Assembly: GCF_024168825.1 (NCBI RefSeq)
Contig: NZ_JALJWH010000001.1
Coordinates: forward strand, 1,860,001-1,924,000
Origin: Paenarthrobacter sp. A20
Lineage (GTDB): Bacteria > Actinomycetota > Actinomycetes > Actinomycetales > Micrococcaceae
Length of the DNA stretch: 64,000 bases
Reading direction: 5' to 3'
The notes below the pieces were generated by a model, which did not search any database, had not been told where the DNA came from, and saw nothing but the letters and a program-made list of their open reading frames with translations. Positions 34,597-43,185 of this stretch are shown piece after piece (the first letter of the stretch is position 1; the number at the start of each line of letters is the position of its first letter). Both the position numbers and the translations under genes were made by a program.

Positions 34597-35334
34597 ATGT
34601 CTTCCATCACTTCCGCTCCCACCACCGCCAACAACACCGCCATGGCGGACTTCAACCGCACCACCTCCCGCTGGGGCCAGATCACCATGATCTGTGGCCT
34701 GCTGATCTCCGTGGCCGGCCCTTTGTACCTCGTCTTCGCTACGGGCCTGGACATAGGTCCTGGCCAGCTTTGGATTGCCTTCGCCGCAGTGGCCGCCACG
34801 TTCGGCATCATCTGGATCGTCGAGCCACTGACGTACTATCCGATCCTGGGTCCGGCCGCGATGTACCAGGCGTTCATGATTGGCAATATCTCCAACAAGC
34901 TCCTGCCTGCTGCCCTGATCGCCCAAACCAATATCGGCGCGAAGCCGGGCAGCAAACGGGCGGAACTTGCCGCCGTCGTTGCTATTTGCGGCGCTGCGGT
35001 AGTGCACCTGATCTCGCTGGCAATCTTCGTGGGTCTCCTGGGCAGCTGGCTCATCAGCGTCATTCCTCCGTCGGTCCTGCTCGTCACCCGGCTGTATGTG
35101 CTGCCCACCGTTCTGGGCGCCGTCCTGGTTCAGGCAATCGTGTCCATGAAACAGCCCCGCACCACCGTGTTCGCCTTGCTGGTCTCAGCCGTCGTCGTGT
35201 TCGTCCTGCTGCCCCTGGTGCCATCGCTCGCCATGGTGTCCACCGCCATTGCCGTCCTGGGCACCATCCTGCTGGCATGGTTCTTCCGCGGCAAAACCAC
35301 TATCACTGAGGCGAAGCCCATCCACATCGAGTAG
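34597..35334 (+). CDS. Small multi-pass membrane protein, partner of DUF5058
   Basis: A 245-residue protein with about seven hydrophobic segments (ITMICGLLISVAGPLYLVFA, LWIAFAAVAATFGIIWIV and others). The loop YYPILGPAAMYQAFMIGNISNKLLPAALIAQ is conserved-looking and contains PxLG and GNISN motifs. GAAAGGAACA precedes the ATG at 34597, 52 bases after the DUF5058 gene. I do not recognise a family name; the pairing suggests the two form one transporter. Confidence 0.75.
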   Translation: MSSITSAPTTANNTAMADFNRTTSRWGQITMICGLLISVAGPLYLVFATGLDIGPGQLWIAFAAVAATFGIIWIVEPLTYYPILGPAAMYQAFMIGNISNKLLPAALIAQTNIGAKPGSKRAELAAVVAICGAAVVHLISLAIFVGLLGSWLISVIPPSVLLVTRLYVLPTVLGAVLVQAIVSMKQPRTTVFALLVSAVVVFVLLPLVPSLAMVSTAIAVLGTILLAWFFRGKTTITEAKPIHIE

Positions 35335-35401
35335 CCCCGCAGCGCGCCCCTGACCCAGCCCGAACCGTGCCCTGACAAACAGAACCAGGAAGACAGGAAC
35401 C

Positions 35402-36631
35402 ATGACTTCAACAGCCACCGCCCTTCAGCTCGACTCCGAACAGACCGCCAAGCTGCACTCCCTGTACCGACACCTCCACGCACATCCGGAACTGTCCATG
35501 CAGGAGTACGCCACCGCGGCGTTGATCGAGGAACAACTGGACGGCCTGGGCATTGAGCACTTCCGCTGCGGCGGGACAGGGGTGGTGGGAGTCCTGCGAA
35601 ACGGTGACGGACCCGTGGTGGCCTTCCGCGCCGATTCGGACGGCCTCCCCATTGCGGAAGCCACCGGGCTGGACTATGCCAGCACGGACACAGGCACACT
35701 GCCTGATGGCACGGTGGTTCCGGTCATGCACGGCTGCGGCCACGACACCCACGTGGCCAGCCTGCTGGGTGCCGCCGAACTGCTTGCGGGGAACCCGGGT
35801 GCCTGGGCTGGGACGCTGGTGTTGATCTTCCAGCCCGGCGAAGAAACGGCGGCCGGCGCTCTCGCCATGCTCGACGACGGTCTGTGGGACAAGGCGCCGC
35901 GGCCTGAAGTGGTCTTCGGGCAGCACGTCATGCCGCGGCCGGTGGGTACGGTTGCGATTTCCAGCGGGCCGGTGGCGGCCATGGCAAATTCGCTCAGGGT
36001 CACGGTGCACGGCCAGCAATCGCACGGTTCGCAACCGCAGGATTCCATTGATCCCATCGTGATGGCCGCGCACATGGTCACCCGGCTGCAAGGGATTGTG
36101 TCCCGCGAGCTTGATCCACGGAAGTCCGCCGTCGTGACGGTCGGGACGTTCCATGCGGGCCTCAAGGAGAACATCATCCCGGCCTCCGCCGAGTTCACCC
36201 TCAACATCCGCACTTTCGATGAGGACGTCCGTGGCCAGGTCCTCGCCGCCGTCCGCCGCATCATCGAGGCAGAAGCCGCCGCGTCCGGGGCGCCGAAGCC
36301 GGTTATCGAGGAAATGTACCGCTTCCCCCAGTGCTTCAACGATCCCGACGCCGTTCCTCCCGTCATTGAGGCCCTGCGGCTTGCGCTGGGGTCCGAAGCG
36401 GTCGAAATCACCCCGCCCATGATGGGTAGCGAGGACTTCGGGCACCTGGGCACCGCGATTGGCGTGCCGTCGGTGTTCTGGATGTTCGGCGGCACGCCCG
36501 CGGCCGGACATGAAGGCCCGGGTCCCATCCCCGTCAACCACTCGCCGTTCTTCGCTCCGGAGCTGGAAGGTTCGCTGGCCGGGGGAGTTGCTGCCGCGGT
36601 CGCCGTGCTGATGTCGCGGCTGGGCCGCTGA
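35402..36631 (+). CDS. M20 family amidohydrolase (hippurate-hydrolase/IAA-amino-acid-hydrolase type)
   Basis: A 409-residue metal-dependent amidohydrolase that splits N-acyl-amino acids or similar amides. Metal-site elements: MHGCGHDTHVA (about 110), FQPGEETAAGA, FGQHVMPRP and the C-terminal HSPFFAPELE. The lid domain (about 190-305) contains SHGSQPQDSIDPI. There is no signal peptide, so it acts on imported substrate. ACAGGAACC precedes the ATG; it is third in the operon after the two membrane proteins. Confidence 0.9.
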   Translation: MTSTATALQLDSEQTAKLHSLYRHLHAHPELSMQEYATAALIEEQLDGLGIEHFRCGGTGVVGVLRNGDGPVVAFRADSDGLPIAEATGLDYASTDTGTLPDGTVVPVMHGCGHDTHVASLLGAAELLAGNPGAWAGTLVLIFQPGEETAAGALAMLDDGLWDKAPRPEVVFGQHVMPRPVGTVAISSGPVAAMANSLRVTVHGQQSHGSQPQDSIDPIVMAAHMVTRLQGIVSRELDPRKSAVVTVGTFHAGLKENIIPASAEFTLNIRTFDEDVRGQVLAAVRRIIEAEAAASGAPKPVIEEMYRFPQCFNDPDAVPPVIEALRLALGSEAVEITPPMMGSEDFGHLGTAIGVPSVFWMFGGTPAAGHEGPGPIPVNHSPFFAPELEGSLAGGVAAAVAVLMSRLGR

Positions 36632-36652
36632 CGTCCTCAGACCCGGGCCCAG

Positions 36653-36680
36653 GGTGCCAAACAGTCCACGGTGCCAAACA
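36653..36680 (+). repeat. Two direct repeats GGTGCCAAACA, 17 bases apart
   Basis: The identical 11-mers at 36653 and 36670 lie between the M20 gene and the small open frame at 36706, next to GGGCCC blocks. They could be a regulatory pair; no binder is known. Confidence 0.4.
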
Positions 36681-36705
36681 TCCGGGCCCGCCCTATGATG
36701 GGCCC

Positions 36706-37047
36706 ATGTTCTGCGAAAGTGCAGGCGTTTCCGCGGGCAGCTCCCGTTTGGAGATTCTGGTCCTCGGCGTGGCAGCGGGCGGCTACGGCAAGCGTTACCC
36801 CGTGGGCCGGAAGAAGTGGGCAGAGTATGCGCTCTTCGCTGCTGACGGATCCGGAAACCACAGCGGTGCTTGCCCCATGGGTGCCACGCCCGCTCAACTC
36901 ACCGCCGCTGAGGATCGGCTCAAAGCGGACCCGGATGGGTGGAGGTCATGGCCACTCAGAAGGAACGGGAGCTCTACTCGTTTTTCGGAGCCAGGACCCG
37001 CCTGGCTGTGCCGCCGTTCAGTAAGTCCTGGGCCCGGACCGCGATGA
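36706..37047 (+). CDS. Possible small hypothetical protein overlapping the end of hipA
   Basis: A 113-residue open frame filling most of the 342-base gap between the M20 gene and hipA; its last 74 bases overlap the hipA 3' end on the other strand. The first 75 residues look protein-like (LVLGVAAGGYGKRYPVGRKKWAEYALFAADG, ATPAQLTAAEDRL), but the end is Arg/Ser/Pro-rich as in out-of-frame translation. No good ribosome-binding site is visible. It may be a decayed gene. Confidence 0.35.
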   Translation: MFCESAGVSAGSSRLEILVLGVAAGGYGKRYPVGRKKWAEYALFAADGSGNHSGACPMGATPAQLTAAEDRLKADPDGWRSWPLRRNGSSTRFSEPGPAWLCRRSVSPGPGPR

Positions 37048-38236
37048 GCTCGGACAGGAAGCCGAGAGACTCAGGTGGGGGTGTTTCCGCCGCTGCTATC
37101 GCCACCCTCTCCAGCGTTGAAGCCGCGGTCTGCCGCGCATCGTCGGCGTCCATGCCCCAGGCGGTCCCTTCGGCGACCAGATGTTCCAAGGTGATGTAGC
37201 TCAGCCGGATCTGGCCGCTGACAGATTGCCCGGCCAGGCCGCTCGGTTGGTACAGCAGCAGGGTTGGCGCCACGTCATAGAGGGGTGCCAGCAGCACTTC
37301 TCCATTGTCGTGGAGGGTAAGGGAGTAGTTCTTGGAGTGTGCATCGCCGTTGCCGATCAGGAGGTTGTAGGTCACGGCGCGCAACAGGTCACGGCGAAAC
37401 GCGGCCTCGTCGCGGGTGTGCGGCGCCGCGGCGTTGACCAGCCGGGTCAGGCGCGAGGGCGGTGCGGTGGTGCCCTCGTACTTCGCTTCACTGGCCAGGG
37501 CCAGGGCCTGGGTGAAGTCTTCCTGGTGCAGCCGATCGCCCTCGCCTGTGCGGTCGAAGCGCTCCACGACGATCGCCCGACGCGACCCGAAGGTTTCCAG
37601 ATGGGCTTTGGCCGCAGAAAGCCCTGCCGCGGCTGCTATCCGCAGGGCCCAGTCCTCAGCGGGGAGCAGATCCGGGATGGTGGAGTCAAGTGGTTCGGGC
37701 TTGATGATGTGGGTCGACACCGAACCACGGCCGGGCCAGGCCCAGCCGTCGCCGTGTCGGGACAGCAGTACCTTGGACTGGACGCCGCCCAGTGACGCAG
37801 TGACCAGGAAGTCATCCGGCAGGTCCCATGTCGGGAGGGATTCAACCACCCCGATGACCTCTTCTTCGGTCATGGGCGCAGCAGCGCCCTCCCGCGCGGG
37901 AGGTTCCCCGGGCGGCAGAACCTGAACGGCGCCGGCGCAGTCGGCGCCCAAGACACGGAGCAGCCCAAAGGCATCCGGGACAGTGACACCGTGTTCCTTG
38001 GCCAGATTGGAACGGACCTGGCCTTCTGGCAGGAGCCCGTCAAAGAAGTTGTAGACCTCCACCCCGTCCAGGCGTTTCCTGGCCAGCGGCAGGGACAGGG
38101 ACAGCAGGATGGAACCGGCACCGTAGGTTGCCAGCACCTGCGGGTCATATTGGAAGGACAGCTTGAGGCCACTGCCGCGCAGCTCACCGATGCGGTCCCC
38201 GCGCAGGTACACGTCAAGGGTCTTGCGGGGGCTCAC
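36974..38236 (-). CDS. hipA: HipA-family serine/threonine kinase toxin
   Basis: A 420-residue kinase toxin. The N-terminal domain (about 1-110; YLRGDRIGELRG, NFFDGLLPEG) is followed by the kinase core: STHIIKPEPL, IVVERFDRTGEGDRLHQEDF, the catalytic loop IGNGDAHSKNYSL and the metal site APLYDVAPT. In E. coli HipA phosphorylates glutamyl-tRNA synthetase and induces dormancy; the target here is unknown. The GTG start overlaps the hipB stop by 4 bases (GTGA), as in classical hipBA operons. All key residues are present, so the toxin looks intact. Confidence 0.92.
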   Translation of the reverse strand: MSPRKTLDVYLRGDRIGELRGSGLKLSFQYDPQVLATYGAGSILLSLSLPLARKRLDGVEVYNFFDGLLPEGQVRSNLAKEHGVTVPDAFGLLRVLGADCAGAVQVLPPGEPPAREGAAAPMTEEEVIGVVESLPTWDLPDDFLVTASLGGVQSKVLLSRHGDGWAWPGRGSVSTHIIKPEPLDSTIPDLLPAEDWALRIAAAAGLSAAKAHLETFGSRRAIVVERFDRTGEGDRLHQEDFTQALALASEAKYEGTTAPPSRLTRLVNAAAPHTRDEAAFRRDLLRAVTYNLLIGNGDAHSKNYSLTLHDNGEVLLAPLYDVAPTLLLYQPSGLAGQSVSGQIRLSYITLEHLVAEGTAWGMDADDARQTAASTLERVAIAAAETPPPESLGFLSELIAVRAQDLLNGGTARRVLAPKNE

Positions 38237-38520
38237 GGCCGCACCTGCAGCTTGGAAAAGCGCGGTACCAAAGCCACGTCGCGGCCCACCGCCCTGATGG
38301 CCTGCATGGCTACGACCACCGAGACTGCTCCGCCGGCTTCGAGACGTACGATGGTTCCGCGGGTGACACCCAGTTTCACGGCGAGTTCCTGCTGCGTGAT
38401 AGCGGCTTCTTTGCGGGCATCGGCGATGGACCGCCCAAGGGAGGTGGCATCCACAGCCCGGTAGAACGGCGTCAGCTCATCGGAATGTTCCATAAATCGA
38501 TCATACGGCTCATTACTCAA
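38233..38520 (-). CDS. hipB: HipB-type XRE antitoxin
   Basis: A 95-residue Cro/CI-type DNA-binding antitoxin: helix-turn-helix at ITQQELAVKLGVTRGTIVRLEAGG (about 41-64). It neutralises HipA and represses the operon. The ATG at 38520 has GAG at a suitable distance; an inner ATG at 38493 lacks a ribosome-binding site. A paired inverted repeat lies directly upstream (38535-38565). Confidence 0.9.
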   Translation of the reverse strand: MSNEPYDRFMEHSDELTPFYRAVDATSLGRSIADARKEAAITQQELAVKLGVTRGTIVRLEAGGAVSVVVAMQAIRAVGRDVALVPRFSKLQVRP

Positions 38521-38534
38521 AATGACCTATATTT

Positions 38535-38565
38535 CGAACATTTCTGGAACTTTGGTGAATGTTCG
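38535..38565. promoter_or_regulatory. Candidate HipB operator
   Basis: CGAACATT (38535-38542) and AATGTTCG (38558-38565) are perfect 8-bp inverted half-sites 15 bases apart, in an A/T-rich stretch immediately upstream of hipB. Two helical turns separate the half-site centres, fitting autoregulation by a HipB dimer or HipBA complex. Confidence 0.55.
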
Positions 38566-38611
38566 ATATTTCCATCATTGCGTCCGCCACTGCGCGGGAC
38601 GTAGCAAGCGA

Positions 38612-38652
38612 AAAGCCCCGGGAACCCTGTTGCAAGGGTTTATCCGGGGCTT
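38612..38652 (-). terminator. Terminator of tRNA-Thr
   Basis: A long stem, AAGCCCCGG...CCGGGGCTT with an inner AACCCT/AGGGTT pairing, lies just past the tRNA 3' end. On the minus strand it ends in GCTTTTCGCTT. Confidence 0.8.
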
Positions 38653-38658
38653 ATACCG

Positions 38659-38731
38659 AGCTTCCTATCAGAATCGAACTGATGACCTTTTCATTACGAG
38701 TGAAACGCTCTACCGACTGAGCTAAGGAAGC
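38659..38731 (-). tRNA. tRNA-Thr (anticodon CGT)
   Basis: A 73-base tRNA on the minus strand. The acceptor is GCTTCCT/AGGAAGC with discriminator T, D-arm GCTC/GAGC, anticodon stem TTTCA/TGAAA with loop CTCGTAA (anticodon CGT) and T-arm with AGTTCGATTCT. CCA is not encoded. Confidence 0.95.
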
Positions 38732-38947
38732 ACCGCGTCCATCACCGGTTTCCCGGGCGATCACGCAAGACATAACTGTAATAGAGGCACAGCACCCGGG
38801 TCAAAACGAGGGCAGTGGCGGCCGTTGCGGGGATGTTCACCCGGGCGTCGGGCCGGGTTCAGGCGGGCGTTTCCCTGCCGCCGGAAGCTGGGAAATCAAC
38901 CGTGGCGAGGTCCGCCCGCCACTCACAACAGACGAGGGAGCCGCTCA

Positions 38948-39694
38948 ATGACCGGGGACGCATTGAATCGGGATGAATTCACCAGGGACACCAGCCACGC
39001 ACCCAACCGGCTGCGGCTGGCCGTGGTGGACATGGTGGGGACAACCATCACCGACGATGGCCGCACCGAGCGGGCCATGTCCCAGGCGCTGGTGGAACAC
39101 GGCATCGAGCCGGGCAGCAGTAGGTTCGAGAGCATGCTCGGCTACGCCCGGGACACCATGGGCTTCTCGAAATTGACCGTCTTCCACCACCTCTTCGAGG
39201 AAGCCGTAGTTGCCGAAAGCGCCAACAAGGTTTTCGAGAAGGCATACGACCACATGATCGACGACGGCGGTGTCCGCGCCATTCCGGGCGCGGAGGACGC
39301 CATTTTGTGGATGCGTGAGTCCGGCATGCAGGTTTGCCTGGCAACAGGGTTCGGCCGCCACACCCAGAACATGGTCCTGGAATCCCTCGGGTGGATGGGC
39401 TTGGCGGACCTCAGCTTGTGTCCGGCGGATGCAGGGCGGGGGCGGCCTTACCCGGACATGATCCTGACTGCGGTACTCGCCCTGGACCTCGATGACGTCC
39501 GCGAGGTGGCCGTGGTGGGCGACACCAGCTCGGACATGCTTTCCGGCGTCCGTGCAGGTGCGTCGTTGGTGGCCGGAGTCCTCACTGGCTCGCACTCGGA
39601 GGCGACCTTACGCGCGGCCGGCGCCACCGTCGTCGTGGATTCCATCAAGCAGCTCCCGCTCTTGGTGGAGAAGCGGGAAGCCCGGCACCGCTAG
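38948..39694 (+). CDS. HAD-superfamily phosphonatase-like hydrolase
   Basis: A 248-residue HAD phosphatase. Motif I VVDMVGTTI supplies the nucleophilic Asp and resembles the DxxGTT of phosphonoacetaldehyde hydrolase. Motif II is CLATGFGR and motif IV VVGDTSSDMLSGVRAG. The lysine that forms a Schiff base in true phosphonatases could not be placed, so it may instead be a sugar or other small phosphatase. The ATG at 38948 follows GAGGGAG; the longer frame is Arg-rich. Its stop overlaps the stop of the convergent hydrolase gene (CTAG). Confidence 0.82.
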   Translation: MTGDALNRDEFTRDTSHAPNRLRLAVVDMVGTTITDDGRTERAMSQALVEHGIEPGSSRFESMLGYARDTMGFSKLTVFHHLFEEAVVAESANKVFEKAYDHMIDDGGVRAIPGAEDAILWMRESGMQVCLATGFGRHTQNMVLESLGWMGLADLSLCPADAGRGRPYPDMILTAVLALDLDDVREVAVVGDTSSDMLSGVRAGASLVAGVLTGSHSEATLRAAGATVVVDSIKQLPLLVEKREARHR

Positions 39695-41286
39695 CATTTG
39701 AGGCCGTCCTGCGGCAGCTTCCCGTCAACAAAGTAATCGTCGACGGCGGTGCTGACGCAGGAGTTCGAGCGGCCGTAGGCTGTGTGCCCCTCACCCTCCC
39801 ACGTGACAAGTGAGGCGTTCTCCAGTTGCTTGCGCAGCGACTGCGACCACTCCAGGGGAGTGGCGGGGTCCCCTGTGGTGCCAACCACCACGATGGGAGC
39901 GGAGCCGTTGTATTCGACCGGCGCGGGCGTGCGGGTGTTCTTGTACGGCCAGTCCTTGCAGTTGACCCCGCCGTAAGCGAAGAACGAGCCGAACGTGGGG
40001 GAGTCCTGGATAAGGCGTGCTTCCTCGGCCCGCATGCCGGCAGTGTCGGTAACCATGGGGTAGTCCAGGCAGTTGATGGCCTGGAACGCGAAAGCCGAGT
40101 TTGAGCTGTACGTGCCATTGGGTTCGCGGTCGGCGCCCAGATCGGCAAGCCGCATCATCTGGGACACATCACCGGAAAAGGCGCTTTCCAGGGCCTGGGT
40201 GAGGGCAGGCCAGCTTTGATCGTTGTAAAGGGGCAGGATGAGGCCGTTGACGAAGTCGTTGCTGGTCACCAAACGGCCATCCTTGGCGGTCTGGGGGTTC
40301 TGGTCCACGGCGTTGATGAGGTCCCTGATTTCCTGGACTCCGTTGTCCACGGAGCCGCTCAGCGGGCACTGGTTCTGTCCCTGGCAACTGGCCACATAGG
40401 TGTGGATGGCTCTTTCGAACGCCCGGGCCTGTCCCGCGGTCAGTTCCTCGTTGGTGATGGACGGATCCACGGCGCCATCCAGGACGAGGTGGCCAACGTT
40501 GTCGGGGAAGAGTGCAGCATAAGTTGATCCAAGGAAGGTGCCGTAGGAGAAGCCAAGGTAGTTGAGTTTGGCGTCGTTGACCACCGCGCGCAGGATATCC
40601 AGGTCCTTGGCCGCGCTCACGGTATCAATGTGCCCCAGGACATCCCCCGTCTGCTCTGAGCACTGCTCAGCGAAGGACTTATTGAAGGCCAGTGCAGCCT
40701 CCAGTCCCTCGTCGGTATTCTTCCGGAACACCTTTTCGCGGGCCGCGTCACGTTCGGCATCGCTCATGCAGGTGACGGGGGCGGAGCGTTTCACACCACG
40801 GGGATCGAAGCCGACGAGGTCGAAGTTGGACTTCACTTTCTCGGTGAAATTGGTGTTGCCGGCGTCCCTGATGTAGTCCACCCCGGAGCCACCGGGACCG
40901 CCGGGGTTGACCAGGATCGACCCCTGTTTATTGCCGGTGCTGGGCAACTTGATGACGGCGAGTGTGATTTCCCCGGACGCCGGGTTGGCGTAATCCTTGG
41001 GTACCTGGACTTTGCCGCACTGGAAGCCGTTCTCGCAGGAGCTCCACTCCACGGGCTGTGAATAGAACTTCTCCAAGCCCTTGGGCGCTGATGCTGCGAT
41101 GGATGGATCCACGGTGCTGGTGGACGGCTTGGCCGTGGGCGTTGGCATGAACGGCAGGGTGCAGGCGCTCAACACCAGCGCGGCAGCAACGGCAACACAC
41201 GTCGCCACGAAGCCGCGGCCGGCCCCACGCCGGGCAGACCGGTCCCTTGATGGGGCATCGGCGGACCGGCGGGGTGCGGACTTCAT
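39691..41286 (-). CDS. Secreted alpha/beta-hydrolase lipoprotein, tripeptidyl-aminopeptidase type
   Basis: A 531-residue exported peptidase related to Streptomyces TAP (SlpD/E type). A basic N-terminus, a hydrophobic segment and the lipobox LSAC (Cys about 42) indicate a lipoprotein. A Thr/Pro-rich linker leads to the hydrolase domain: oxyanion loop NPGGPGGSG, nucleophile elbow YLGFSYGTFLGS, then the TAP-like C-terminal domain with GTTGDPATPLEWS and EGEGHTAYGRSNSC. It probably trims peptides outside the membrane. AGGAGAATCC precedes the ATG. holB ends 8 bases upstream, so read-through from tmk-holB is likely. Confidence 0.88.
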   Translation of the reverse strand: MKSAPRRSADAPSRDRSARRGAGRGFVATCVAVAAALVLSACTLPFMPTPTAKPSTSTVDPSIAASAPKGLEKFYSQPVEWSSCENGFQCGKVQVPKDYANPASGEITLAVIKLPSTGNKQGSILVNPGGPGGSGVDYIRDAGNTNFTEKVKSNFDLVGFDPRGVKRSAPVTCMSDAERDAAREKVFRKNTDEGLEAALAFNKSFAEQCSEQTGDVLGHIDTVSAAKDLDILRAVVNDAKLNYLGFSYGTFLGSTYAALFPDNVGHLVLDGAVDPSITNEELTAGQARAFERAIHTYVASCQGQNQCPLSGSVDNGVQEIRDLINAVDQNPQTAKDGRLVTSNDFVNGLILPLYNDQSWPALTQALESAFSGDVSQMMRLADLGADREPNGTYSSNSAFAFQAINCLDYPMVTDTAGMRAEEARLIQDSPTFGSFFAYGGVNCKDWPYKNTRTPAPVEYNGSAPIVVVGTTGDPATPLEWSQSLRKQLENASLVTWEGEGHTAYGRSNSCVSTAVDDYFVDGKLPQDGLKC

Positions 41287-41294
41287 GGATTCTC

Positions 41295-42446
41295 CTATTG
41301 CTGGATGAGACTTGTGGCCATGGACTCGACCGCCAACAGCGGGGCCACATTGGTGGTGGTGATACGGACGCGGGCTTTGTTGATGGCGTCCATCCGGGCC
41401 AACGTGGTTTCGGGGTTTGAGTGGCCCGCGTATTCTTCAAGATCGCTCTTGAGCTCAACGTTGACCAGCTCTACGGCGTTCCCCAGCTGGATGATCAGCA
41501 CGTCCCTGTAGAAGGACAGCAGATCAGTGAGGGTGCGGTCCAACGAGTCAGTGATGGAGCGTTTTGCCCGCCGTTTCTGATCGTCTTCGAGCTGCTTGAC
41601 CTGGCTGCGCATGGAGGGCGGCAGCGTGCCGGACTCGGGGGCACCGAGGCTCGCCAGCAGCGCGATCTTCTCCGCGGCGTCACGTTCGTCATTGGAGCTG
41701 TTGGCCTCGTCGGTGGCAATCCTGACCAGCTTCTCGGCCATCATCACCGCAGCGGTGACGCCACGAAGGCCGAGTGGAATGCGGACCGTATCCAAACGGC
41801 GTTGCCGCGCGTCAGCGTCGCGGGCCAGCCGCCTGGCGATGCCGATATGGCTTTGGGCGGCGCGGGCTGCTATGTCCGCGAGTTGGCGATCGATGCCGTC
41901 GCGCCTGACCAGGAGATCGGCGACGTCGGACGCCGGCGGAAGCCGGAGGCTCACCGGACGGCATCGCGAGCGTATGGTGACCAGGACGTCGGCGGGGGAG
42001 GGGGCACACAGCATCCAGATGGTGCGGGGCGTGGGTTCCTCGATCGCCTTCAGCAGGACGTTGGTGGTGCGCTCGGCCATGCGGTCCGCATCCTCCACCA
42101 CAATGATCCGCCACCGGCCAGTGGCAGGCCGGTCGCCAGCCTTGGAGACCAGTTCGCGGGCTTCGTCAATGGTGATGGTGACTTTCTCGGTCCGCACGAA
42201 TGTCACATCGGAGTGCGTCTCGCCAAGGATAGTGTGGCACGCGGCACACTCCCCACAGCCTCTAAGGGTGACGTCGTCCTGCTCGCAGTTCAAGGCAGCG
42301 GCGAAGGCCTTGGCCGCGTTGGAACGGCCGGATCCAGGAGGTCCGGTAAACAGCCACGCATGGGTGAGGCCGGTTTCGCCTTGCGCAGCCTGCTTCAGTT
42401 GCGCAACGACGGGCGCCTGCCCCTGAAGGTCGTCCCAGACGCTCAC
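41295..42446 (-). CDS. holB: DNA polymerase III delta' subunit
   Basis: A 383-residue clamp-loader subunit. LFTGPPGSGRSNAAKAFA is the degenerate P-loop of delta' (about 33-50). The four-Cys zinc module is CEQDDVTLRGCGECAAC. VVEDADRM and LLKAIEEPTPRTIWML are AAA+ Walker B/sensor 1 regions, and TIRSRCRPV carries the SRC motif. The GTG start overlaps the tmk stop by 4 bases, giving coupled translation, an order (tmk-holB) common in actinobacteria. Confidence 0.92.
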   Translation of the reverse strand: MSVWDDLQGQAPVVAQLKQAAQGETGLTHAWLFTGPPGSGRSNAAKAFAAALNCEQDDVTLRGCGECAACHTILGETHSDVTFVRTEKVTITIDEARELVSKAGDRPATGRWRIIVVEDADRMAERTTNVLLKAIEEPTPRTIWMLCAPSPADVLVTIRSRCRPVSLRLPPASDVADLLVRRDGIDRQLADIAARAAQSHIGIARRLARDADARQRRLDTVRIPLGLRGVTAAVMMAEKLVRIATDEANSSNDERDAAEKIALLASLGAPESGTLPPSMRSQVKQLEDDQKRRAKRSITDSLDRTLTDLLSFYRDVLIIQLGNAVELVNVELKSDLEEYAGHSNPETTLARMDAINKARVRITTTNVAPLLAVESMATSLIQQ

Positions 42447-43102
42447 GAACGGTCGCCGGGAACTCGGTCAGCCAGCAGTGATTCCACCCGATCCAGGATC
42501 TGCGCGGCGAGGGTGTTGATGTCCGCGCGTGCCGGCAGGACAAGGTAGCCCGACGGCGAAGCCTCTGCGAGGTCCAGGAACGCGTGGCGGATGGCCGAAT
42601 GGAAAGCATCAGGCTCGGATTCGAGCCTGTCTTCGGTGGCGTCCCCGGCGGTCCGGCGCTGGCGGCCGTCGGAAGGGTCGACGTCGAGCAATACTGTCAG
42701 GTCCGGACGCAAACCTTCCGTGGCCCACTCGTTCAGGGTCAAGACGCCATCGGCGCCCAAGCCACGGCCGGCACCTTGATAGGCAACTGAGGAGTCCACG
42801 TAGCGATCAGTGATGACCACCGTCCCCTCAGACAGGGCGGGACGGATCACCTGGCTGGCATGGGCGGCGCGGGCGGCGGCAAACATGAGGGCTTCGGTAC
42901 GGGCATCGATGGTGCCGTGGCCGTGGTCCAAAACCAGGGAACGCAACTTCTCGCCAATGGGAGTGCCGCCGGGCTCGCGGGTGCGCAGCACGGAAAATCC
43001 CCGCGACTCAAGGGCGTCAGAGAGCCGGGCGGCCTGGGTGGACTTGCCCGCTCCGTCCCCGCCCTCGAAGGCGATGAAAAGACCTGGGCTCTGAATACTC
43101 AC
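42443..43102 (-). CDS. tmk: Thymidylate kinase
   Basis: A 219-residue kinase forming dTDP from dTMP. P-loop FEGGDGAGKSTQAARL (about 12-27), the DR(Y/H) motif ITDRYVDSSVAYQGAGRGLG and TREPGGTPIGEKLR are diagnostic. The GTG at 43102 is chosen because the P-loop then falls at the usual distance from the N-terminus; the ribosome-binding site is weak. It is first in the tmk-holB unit. Confidence 0.93.
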   Translation of the reverse strand: MSIQSPGLFIAFEGGDGAGKSTQAARLSDALESRGFSVLRTREPGGTPIGEKLRSLVLDHGHGTIDARTEALMFAAARAAHASQVIRPALSEGTVVITDRYVDSSVAYQGAGRGLGADGVLTLNEWATEGLRPDLTVLLDVDPSDGRQRRTAGDATEDRLESEPDAFHSAIRHAFLDLAEASPSGYLVLPARADINTLAAQILDRVESLLADRVPGDRS

Positions 43103-43185
43103 GCGTCTAGCCTACCGAGCTTCCCTGACATCAAAGGCGCGTAACGCCTTTCATCCACAGTGGTGGCCGCGACTACGCTGAAACC

